Shown: piece by piece, positions 1 through 4,844 of the stretch
Layout: each line of letters begins with the position of its first letter
Numbering within the stretch: position 1 is the stretch's first letter
Source: Deltaproteobacteria bacterium
Lineage (GTDB): Bacteria; Desulfobacterota; Desulfarculia; Adiutricales; JAGVGV01
NCBI GenBank assembly: GCA_020056895.1
Contig: JAGVGV010000731.1
Coordinates: 1 to 5,014 of the forward strand
Direction: 5' to 3'
Length of the DNA: 5,014 bases
Notes under the pieces: model-generated
Database searches by the model: none
The model's input: the letters and a program-made list of their open reading frames with translations, nothing else
Told to the model about the DNA's origin: nothing
Program-made: the position numbers and the translations under genes

Positions 1-60
<60 letters not shown>

Positions 61-73
61 TGAATTGATAATG

Positions 74-104
74 AAGGCGGTGGTTCTCCACCGCCTTTTT
101 TTTT
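74..104 (+). terminator. Rho-independent terminator after tRNA-Gly
   Basis: A perfect 10-bp stem (74-83 AAGGCGGTGG with 88-97 CCACCGCCTT) closes a TTCT tetraloop and runs into an uninterrupted T tract to position 104. It lies 14 bases after the tRNA CCA end and therefore ends the tRNA transcription unit. This is the strongest terminator in the window. Confidence 0.95.
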
Positions 105-194
105 CAAATCCGCCAATATTTCGCCTTCCCATCCACCCGATCCGCCGTTTGGCGCGTTATTGGAAAAAAATTGGACAATTCCCATTCCCGGGGC

Positions 195-223
195 TCGACC
201 GAAAGGCGCTCAAGGGATACAAT
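195..223 (+). promoter_or_regulatory. Candidate sigma70-type promoter for the DUF5684 gene
   Basis: TCGACC (195-200, 4 of 6 matches to TTGACA) and TACAAT (218-223, 5 of 6 matches to TATAAT) are separated by 17 bases, the optimal spacing. Transcription would start near 230 and leave a leader of about 68 bases. That leader holds a small perfect hairpin (GGGCC 260-264 with GGCCC 269-273, loop GCCA) 12 bases before the ribosome binding site. The match is by eye; the terminator upstream supports an independent promoter here. Confidence 0.5.
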
Positions 224-297
224 GAAAAACCAAGGGGAACTAGAAAACCGCATGTATATGGGCCGCCAGGCCCCCTAATAAAATCGGAGGGACAGGC

Positions 298-651
298 ATG
301 GAACAACAGCTCGATGGGAGTATGGCGATCATTCCGTTGATTATCAACCTTGTGCTCATTCTCTTCTTCGTGGTGGTTTTCTGGAAAATTTTCACCAAGG
401 CCGGCCAACCCGGTTGGGCCGCCATCGTTCCTATTTACAACATCATCGTGTTGCTTCAGATCGCCGGCAAGCCGGTCTGGTGGATCATCCTCCTGCTGAT
501 CCCCCTGGTCAACATCATCATCATGATCCTGGTCATCGCGGGGTTGGCCAAGAATTTCGGCAAAGGCACGGGATTCACCGTCGGCCTTATCTTGCTGGGA
601 ATCATTTTCTATCCCATCCTGGCGTTCGGGAGCGCCGAATACCAGGGCTGA
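298..651 (+). CDS. Small DUF5684-type integral membrane protein
   Basis: This 117-residue protein is almost entirely hydrophobic. Membrane segments lie at about 10-30, 59-81 and 92-110, and a shorter hydrophobic stretch at about 42-57 may be a fourth. The loop KAGQPGWAAIVPIYN (34-48), the later GKPVWW (57-62), the IPLVN turn (68-72) and LAKNFGKG (83-90) are the pattern I associate with the DUF5684 family, whose function is unknown; some members are fused to signal peptidase I-like domains. The start is supported by GGAGGG (286-291) six bases before the ATG; Met9 is the alternative but has no comparable site. It has its own candidate promoter and terminator, so it is probably monocistronic. 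There is no catalytic motif, so no activity is proposed. Family recognition is from memory of the motif. Confidence 0.85.
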   Translation: MEQQLDGSMAIIPLIINLVLILFFVVVFWKIFTKAGQPGWAAIVPIYNIIVLLQIAGKPVWWIILLLIPLVNIIIMILVIAGLAKNFGKGTGFTVGLILLGIIFYPILAFGSAEYQG

Positions 652-676
652 TCCCGGGGAATCCCGGGGGTTTTTT
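652..676 (+). terminator. Intrinsic terminator after the DUF5684 gene
   Basis: CCCGGG (653-658) pairs with CCCGGG (663-668) around the loop GAAT, extended by a T-G wobble, and is followed by six T residues (671-676). It starts immediately after the stop codon at 649-651. Confidence 0.75.
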
Positions 677-712
677 CCATACATGATCGGGTTCCGGTAA
701 CGGGGAGGCATT

Positions 713-747
713 CCCGGGGGTAGGGCTGTTCGCGCCCATCCCCCGGG
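713..747 (+). promoter_or_regulatory. Long GC-rich hairpin in the leader or upstream region of the hydrolase gene
   Basis: CCCGGGGG (713-720) pairs with CCCCCGGG (740-747). A two-by-two internal mismatch follows, then GGGC (723-726) pairs with GCCC (734-737) around a seven-base loop. The downstream GCTTCTTT (748-755) is only a poor U tract, so this is either a weak second terminator or a structured 5' leader ending 16 bases before the Shine-Dalgarno of the next gene. The pairing is visible; the function is inference. Confidence 0.5.
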
Positions 748-763
748 GCTTCTTTGACCGGGC

Positions 764-770
764 GGTGGAG
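764..770 (+). promoter_or_regulatory. Ribosome binding site that fixes the hydrolase start at 778
   Basis: GGTGGAG lies seven bases before ATG 778. An in-frame TTG at 754 would add eight residues, but it has no good ribosome binding site, abuts the GC-rich hairpin, and would place this purine-rich element inside the coding region. The ATG start also puts the family-typical first beta strand right at the N-terminus. Confidence 0.75.
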
Positions 771-777
771 TCGGGCC

Positions 778-1554
778 ATGGAACTGACGTGGTGGGGTAC
801 GGCCGGATTCAGAATCCGGACGGGCACGGATGTTTTTCTGATCGATCCCTATCTTACCCGGAATCCGGCGGCCCGGCCGGTTCAGCCGCTTAAAAGCGCC
901 GACGTGGCCGAAGCCGGGGCCATCTTTTTAACCCACGGACATTTTGACCATATCCTGGACGCGCCCGCCATCGCCTCCCGGACCGGAGCCCGGGTGTACA
1001 CGGACCCCGTGGCCGCCCAATCCCTGATCCGGATGGGGCTCGCCGCCGACCGGATCGAAACCGTGACCGAAGACGGCCGGACCTTTGACTTCGGCGCGTT
1101 CCAGGCTCAGGCCCACTTCAGCCTCCACGTCCGCTTCGACACTCCGCTGGTGATCCGGACCTTGGCCCGATCTCTGACCCGGATCCGGCGGCTGACCCGA
1201 ATGTTGAAGGATTACCCTTGCGGGCAAGTGCTTTCGTGGCGGTTTTTGGTGGAAGGCCGGGCGGTGCATCACTTTGGTTCGGCCGGGTCCACTCCGGACG
1301 AACTGCTCCAACTGGCCCGAAGGCCCACCGATGTTCTCCTGGCGCCCCTCCAGGGTCACAGCCGGATTACGGCCATTGCCCTGGAATACGTTCGCGCCCT
1401 TCGGCCCCGAATCGTTATCCCTCACCATCACGACGACTTTTATCCAACCATTTCCCAAATGGTGGACCCGGGTCCGTTCGCCGCCCAGGCTCCCATGGCG
1501 TCCCCGGGAACCCAGGTTTTAGTACCCGAGATGAACCAGCCTCTGATCCTTTGA
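778..1554 (+). CDS. UlaG-like metallo-beta-lactamase-fold metal-dependent hydrolase
   Basis: This 258-residue protein probably acts in the cytosol; no signal peptide is visible. It opens with the first strands of the fold (MELTWWGTAGFRI), then LIDPYL (21-26). The diagnostic metal motif THGHFDH (52-58) gives ligands His53, His55, Asp57 and His58. His113 or His117 is the likely next ligand, and PHHHDDF (215-221) supplies the last histidine near the C-terminus. The position that carries a bridging Asp in many family members ('GD') reads HFGSAG (165-170), with Ser168. Residues about 121-155 form an Arg-rich insertion that may cap the active site. Length and pattern resemble COG2220 proteins, related to L-ascorbate-6-phosphate lactonase UlaG, but the real substrate cannot be read from sequence. 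Neighbours give no pathway clue, and no convincing terminator follows the gene. Confidence 0.88.
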   Translation: MELTWWGTAGFRIRTGTDVFLIDPYLTRNPAARPVQPLKSADVAEAGAIFLTHGHFDHILDAPAIASRTGARVYTDPVAAQSLIRMGLAADRIETVTEDGRTFDFGAFQAQAHFSLHVRFDTPLVIRTLARSLTRIRRLTRMLKDYPCGQVLSWRFLVEGRAVHHFGSAGSTPDELLQLARRPTDVLLAPLQGHSRITAIALEYVRALRPRIVIPHHHDDFYPTISQMVDPGPFAAQAPMASPGTQVLVPEMNQPLIL

Positions 1555-1626
1555 CCTCCAAACAGGATGCTTCGGGGCGACCGGGACCGGACGACGGGGA
1601 CTATTCATGAAAAAACACGGGTGGTT

Positions 1627-1655
1627 TTGACCGAAGCCGCCAATTGGGGTATGAT
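1627..1655 (+). promoter_or_regulatory. Strong sigma70-type promoter for the PilZ gene
   Basis: TTGACC (1627-1632, 5 of 6) and TATGAT (1650-1655, 5 of 6) are exactly 17 bases apart. Transcription would begin near 1662, giving a leader of about 60 bases. An inverted repeat, ATGGG-GA-CCCAT (1671-1682), lies just downstream of the predicted start and could be an operator or a small leader hairpin. This is the best promoter in the window and marks the PilZ gene as its own transcription unit. Confidence 0.7.
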
Positions 1656-1708
1656 ATTTTCTGGATACCGATGGGGACCCATTCATCTGAACCGCCGTTT
1701 TCGGTGAT

Positions 1709-1714
1709 AAGGAG
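1709..1714 (+). promoter_or_regulatory. Shine-Dalgarno AAGGAG supporting the GTG start at 1724
   Basis: AAGGAG lies nine bases before GTG 1724. There is no upstream in-frame ATG candidate, and the next in-frame ATG (codon 38) would remove the first part of the PilZ domain, so the GTG start is preferred. Confidence 0.75.
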
Positions 1715-1723
1715 CCGGCTGTC

Positions 1724-2065
1724 GTGGACAAACGAAAACTGAAAAGGCGGCAACTGATCTACTATCTAAAGGTGCGCGATGAATCCAACGACCAGCCCCT
1801 GGGCCGGTTGGTGGATATTACCACCGAAGGGATAATGCTGGTCAGCACCGAGCCCATCGAGCTGGACGTGGCGTACCGGCTGCGCATGGATCTGCCCACT
1901 CAGATGGACAAAACCAGCGATATTATTTTCGAAGCCCGAAGCCTTTGGCGGCGGCGGGACATCAACCCGGATTTCTACGACACCGGCTTCAAATTCACCC
2001 ACATCCCCAACCAGTATGTGGAACTCATCAGCCAGTTGATCGACGAGTACGAACTCCCTTCATAA
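1724..2065 (+). CDS. Single-domain PilZ protein, possible cyclic-di-GMP effector
   Basis: This 113-residue soluble protein starts at GTG and consists of little more than one PilZ domain. The basic N-terminus (residues 3-9, KRKLKRR) and the DITTEG element (31-36) correspond to the two c-di-GMP-binding motifs, RxxxR and [D/N]xSxxG. Thr33 replaces the usual Ser, and the arginine pattern is ambiguous: R4xxxR8 fits formally, but aligning R8-R9 with the usual RR pair leaves Tyr13 at the last arginine. Alternating strands follow (GIMLVS, YRLRMDL, DIIFEARSLW), and the end has the typical GFKFTHI strand (about 88-94) plus a C-terminal helix. PilZ proteins change partner activity on binding c-di-GMP, often in motility, exopolysaccharide or regulation. 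No partner is encoded nearby. The gene has its own promoter and terminator and converges on iorB. The fold call is solid; ligand binding is uncertain. Confidence 0.85.
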   Translation: MDKRKLKRRQLIYYLKVRDESNDQPLGRLVDITTEGIMLVSTEPIELDVAYRLRMDLPTQMDKTSDIIFEARSLWRRRDINPDFYDTGFKFTHIPNQYVELISQLIDEYELPS

Positions 2066-2115
2066 CGTGCATCCCCGATTTTTCCCCGGGCGAGGCGTAC
2101 CTTGCCCCTATCAGC

Positions 2116-2142
2116 GAATCCGCTTCCCTTTGGATTCTTTTT
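2116..2142 (+). terminator. Intrinsic terminator after the PilZ gene
   Basis: GAATCC (2116-2121) pairs with GGATTC (2132-2137), with a further G-T pair inside the stem, followed by five T residues (2138-2142). It sits in the 92-base gap between two convergent stop codons. On the minus strand the same hairpin lacks a U tract, so it would mainly serve the plus-strand PilZ transcript. Confidence 0.7.
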
Positions 2143-2157
2143 GATCCCGGCTTGACC

Positions 2158-2733
2158 TCACGCCCATTCCGCCTCCACAAGCGCCAGATTCTCCTGAAGC
2201 ATTCGGCCGGCCATCAGATCGTCCAAGGCCTGGCGCACGTGCTCCCGCCCCACCCCTGGAACCAGTTCCCGCTTCACGATATGAGCCAACAGCACCATAT
2301 TCTGCTGGCGGGCGTCCACCAGCCCGGGTTTGAACACCCGGACCACCTGGATTCCCCGAAGATCGGCCTCGGCCTGGAGGTCCTGGCTGGAAAAAGGCTC
2401 GGCCCCGCCGATCCGAACCTCCATGGGCTGCCACGATGTGTCGTAGTACGCCAGGGTTCCGCCGTCCTTGAGCGCTTCCCGAGCCGACCGGCCGGCTTCA
2501 TGCCGCTCCAAAGACACCACCAGATCCGCCCGGCGCCGGCCGATCAAGGGGGAATGAACCCCTTCGCCCAGCCGGATCCGGGACGTGACCACTCCGCCCC
2601 GCTGAGCCAGCCCGTGGGTATCCACGCCCTTGACCCGATGGCCGGCATGGTCCGAAGCCCGCAGCAGAGCTTCGCTCAGCAGGCCGATCCCCTGCCCGCC
2701 CACGCCCGTCAGATGGATGTTGAACGCTTTCAT
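2158..2733 (-). CDS. iorB: Indolepyruvate:ferredoxin oxidoreductase, beta subunit
   Basis: This 191-residue protein is the small subunit of the two-subunit arylpyruvate oxidoreductase and corresponds to the gamma domain (POR family) of 2-oxoacid oxidoreductases. It helps form the site for oxidative decarboxylation of indolepyruvate or phenylpyruvate to the aryl-acetyl-CoA. The glycine-rich GVGGQG (10-15) follows the first strand. The family-typical GLAQRGGVVTSRIRLG (41-56) comes next, then a helix with LERHEAGR (75-82) and FKPGLVDARQQNMVLL (134-149). The length matches the family. The start ATG overlaps the iorA stop as ATGA (2733-2730), so the subunits are translationally coupled; a purine-rich site lies within the end of iorA. 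The longer upstream reading frame is rejected because it would run through iorA in another frame. No clear terminator follows on this strand. Confidence 0.93.
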   Translation of the reverse strand: MKAFNIHLTGVGGQGIGLLSEALLRASDHAGHRVKGVDTHGLAQRGGVVTSRIRLGEGVHSPLIGRRRADLVVSLERHEAGRSAREALKDGGTLAYYDTSWQPMEVRIGGAEPFSSQDLQAEADLRGIQVVRVFKPGLVDARQQNMVLLAHIVKRELVPGVGREHVRQALDDLMAGRMLQENLALVEAEWA

Positions 2734-4646
2734 CGTCCGCCCTCCCCCTTCGCTTCCGCCACCACTTTGGGCGGATCGATGGCTCCCGCCGGACAGGTGG
2801 GCCGGCACGAACCATCGCCGATGCACAGGTCCGTATTCACCACCACCCGGCCGTCTTCCTGAATCTGGAAGCTGGGGCAGCCGAAGACCTGGACGCATTC
2901 GTGAATCCGCTGGCATTTTTCCGGGTCAATGGCCACCTGGCGTGGCTGGTGGCCGGCTTTCCGCCTTTGTTCTCTAGTAAACTTGAGCATGCAGGGATGC
3001 CGGGCGATAACCACGCTGAAATGGTCCAAGGCCGTGGCCTGGCGGACCAGATCGATCAATTTGGCCTGATCGTACGTATCCGTTTCGAAAATGCTTTGCA
3101 CGCCCAGGGCTTCCAGCACCCGGCGGATGGGGATTTTTTCGGTTTCCTGGTTGAAGTTCCGGCCCGATCCGGCGTGGTCCTGGTGTCCGGTCATGGCCGT
3201 GGTTCCGTTTTCCATCACAATCAAGGTGATGGGATGCCGGTTGAACACGGCGTTGATCACTCCGGGCAAACCCGCGTGGAAAAACGTGGAATCCCCCAGA
3301 AAAGCCACCACCCGGCGGGTTTGGTTGAACAAGGAAAGCCCGGCGGCCATACCGGTGGATGCGCCCATGCACATTAATAGCTGGCCCATTTCGTAGGGCG
3401 GCAGAAACCCTAGGGAATGGCAGCCGATGTCGGCCACGGTGATATCGGATCCGGCCAGGGCTTTCTTTATGGCGTAAAAAGCGCTCCGGTGGCCGCAGCC
3501 CGGGCACATCTGAGCCGGCCGGGCCGGAATGGGCCGGAGTTCCTCGGGTTCGGGCGTTCCGGCCGGCGGCCGGGCCGGAACCAGGTCCGGCCAGGAACGC
3601 GCCAGAACTTCCCGGACCTTATCCGGCGTGTATTCCCCCATCCAGTCCTCCAGGCCCGTTTTGCCGATGATCCGGGTGTGGAGGCTCAGGTCGAAGGCCA
3701 GGGCCTTGATTTCGGTTTCCAAAACGTCGTCCAGTTCCTCCAGAATCTTCACCTGGGCGTGGTGCGTTAAAAAGTCCGCCACCAGCCGCCGGGGAAAGGG
3801 GACCACCATACCCAGCTTCAGAATGTCCGGTTTTTGGGGGGCGTCTTCCAGGACGTCCAACAACGACAAGTAGGGCAACCCCCAGGCGATGATCCCCCTG
3901 CTGGAATCGGTTCCCGGCAAAAGCCGGTTCAGGGGCGATGTTTCCGCGTATTCACGGAAATCGGCCAGCCGGGCCAGAGCCTGGCGCTTCAGGGGAAACA
4001 CGCGGGCGGTGATGGGAATATACGGACCGTTGGCCGGATCGAAGCGGGGGCGATCGTCCACCTCGTGAATGGGCAGGGCGTCGAAGGCCACCCGTTCCTT
4101 CTGGTGGCAAACATGAGTGGTCAGCCGAAGAATGACCACCGTCCGCTTTTCCCGAGCCAGCCGGGCCGCTTCCTTATAAAAAACATAAGGCTCGGCCGGG
4201 GAGGCCGGTTCCAGAACCGGGGCGTAAGCCATCTGGATCAGGCGGCGGTTGTCCTGTTCGTTCTGGCTTGAATTGGCGCCGGGGTCATCCCCCAGAATCA
4301 GCACCAAGCCGCCGATGATGTTCATGAGCGGCAGTTGGACCACGGTATCGAGGGCTACGTTCAGCCCTACGCTTTTGAAAAAAACCGTGGCCAGCCGGCC
4401 GTTCACCGCCGCGCCGTACGCCACTTCGGCGGCCACTTTTTCGTTGGTGGAAAATTCGAAATAAAACGGCCGCTTTTCCAAAGGAATGGACCCGATGGCC
4501 TCGGCGATTTCGGGCGTGGGCGACCCCGGATACGAAGCGATCACCCGGGCGCCGGCTTCGATCATGGCCCTCGCCAGGGCCGTATTGCCCATCACGATCT
4601 CGGAAAAAGCCTCGGGCCGCATAAGCATCTCGCCCAAACGTTTCAT
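2730..4646 (-). CDS. iorA: Indolepyruvate:ferredoxin oxidoreductase, alpha subunit, with atypical ferredoxin domain
   Basis: This 638-residue subunit carries thiamine diphosphate and the electron-transfer centre of a cytosolic, oxygen-sensitive complex (arylpyruvate + CoA + oxidized ferredoxin to aryl-acetyl-CoA + CO2 + reduced ferredoxin). The N-terminal pyrimidine-binding domain (about 15-190) has SYPGSPTPEI (38-47) and FSTNEKVAAE (65-74), whose Glu69 is the expected cofactor-activating residue. A swivel-like middle domain spans about 245-345. The C-terminal TPP domain (about 378-550) has CPGCGHR (381-387), GDSTFFHAG (451-459) and ENGTTAMTGHQ (479-489). A ferredoxin-like tail (about 574-622) follows, with Cys578, 584, 590 and Cys608, 614, 618; the second Cys of each motif is absent (Ile581, Asp611). 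The length is normal for IorA. The start ATG has AGGAG (4653-4657 on the plus strand) six bases upstream. It forms an operon with iorB via an ATGA overlap. The aromatic substrate is family knowledge; the divergent tail leaves some doubt. Confidence 0.92.
   Translation of the reverse strand: MKRLGEMLMRPEAFSEIVMGNTALARAMIEAGARVIASYPGSPTPEIAEAIGSIPLEKRPFYFEFSTNEKVAAEVAYGAAVNGRLATVFFKSVGLNVALDTVVQLPLMNIIGGLVLILGDDPGANSSQNEQDNRRLIQMAYAPVLEPASPAEPYVFYKEAARLAREKRTVVILRLTTHVCHQKERVAFDALPIHEVDDRPRFDPANGPYIPITARVFPLKRQALARLADFREYAETSPLNRLLPGTDSSRGIIAWGLPYLSLLDVLEDAPQKPDILKLGMVVPFPRRLVADFLTHHAQVKILEELDDVLETEIKALAFDLSLHTRIIGKTGLEDWMGEYTPDKVREVLARSWPDLVPARPPAGTPEPEELRPIPARPAQMCPGCGHRSAFYAIKKALAGSDITVADIGCHSLGFLPPYEMGQLLMCMGASTGMAAGLSLFNQTRRVVAFLGDSTFFHAGLPGVINAVFNRHPITLIVMENGTTAMTGHQDHAGSGRNFNQETEKIPIRRVLEALGVQSIFETDTYDQAKLIDLVRQATALDHFSVVIARHPCMLKFTREQRRKAGHQPRQVAIDPEKCQRIHECVQVFGCPSFQIQEDGRVVVNTDLCIGDGSCRPTCPAGAIDPPKVVAEAKGEGGR
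2741..2750 (-). promoter_or_regulatory. Ribosome binding site of iorB inside the end of iorA
   Basis: On the minus strand AAGGGGGAGG lies seven bases before the iorB ATG, inside the last codons of iorA (encoding KGEGG). Together with the ATGA overlap this supports coupled, balanced synthesis of the two subunits. Confidence 0.7.
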
Positions 4647-4844
4647 GGCGGACTCCTATGTCAAAAAACGGGATAATAGGGAAAGGGTGGGGGGTCCGCC
4701 GGCTTTTGTCAACCTTGGGAAGGTCCCCCGGGGCCGAAGCCTGACGCGCCGCCGATAGGATCGAGGGGCACGGAACAGTTGCCAAAAAACGCCGTCCGGT
4801 TTATGTACGAGACCATAGGAACGTAACAGAAAAGGGGAGACCCC
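4647..4844. promoter_or_regulatory. Divergent intergenic region between iorA and the His-rich gene
   Basis: These 198 bases must hold the promoters of both divergent genes, but neither is clear. For iorA, a minus-strand TATTAT (4678-4673) is a good -10, but the sequence 17 bases upstream is CGGCGG, and the nearest TTGACA (4712-4707) is 28 bases away. For the His-rich gene, TTGCCA (4779-4784) is followed after 17 bases by TATGTA (4802-4807), a poor -10. An inverted repeat ACCTT-GGG-AAGGT (4712-4724) lies between and could be an operator. The GC-rich stretch 4725-4735 next to it can also fold. Assignments here are tentative. Confidence 0.4.

Noticed and set aside
65..340. Open frame of 91 codons between the tRNA and the DUF5684 gene
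   Set aside because: It begins inside the tRNA terminator region, has no ribosome binding site, a skewed Pro/Arg composition, and runs into the real membrane protein gene in a different frame.
754..777. TTG start for the MBL-fold hydrolase
   Set aside because: ATG 778 has a good Shine-Dalgarno and fits the family N-terminus; the TTG directly follows a GC-rich hairpin and has no purine-rich site.
1945..2862. 305-codon open frame on the plus strand opposite iorB
   Set aside because: It lies antisense to a clearly recognised iorB, has a Pro/His/Arg-rich shadow composition, no family motif, and would begin inside the PilZ gene.
2734..2916. N-terminal extension of iorB
   Set aside because: It would overlap the conserved ferredoxin tail of iorA in another frame; the first strand and GVGGQG motif start properly at ATG 2733.
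4710..4724. Similarity of the intergenic inverted repeat to the tRNA-Gly anticodon arm (positions 11-25)
   Set aside because: Thirteen of fifteen bases match, but both are short stem-loops of similar composition and there is no further tRNA-like sequence around 4710, so this is most likely chance.
4679..4805. Sigma54-type promoter for iorA on the minus strand
   Set aside because: A TGGCA element exists near 4784, but the GC pair expected at -12 is two bases out of place.
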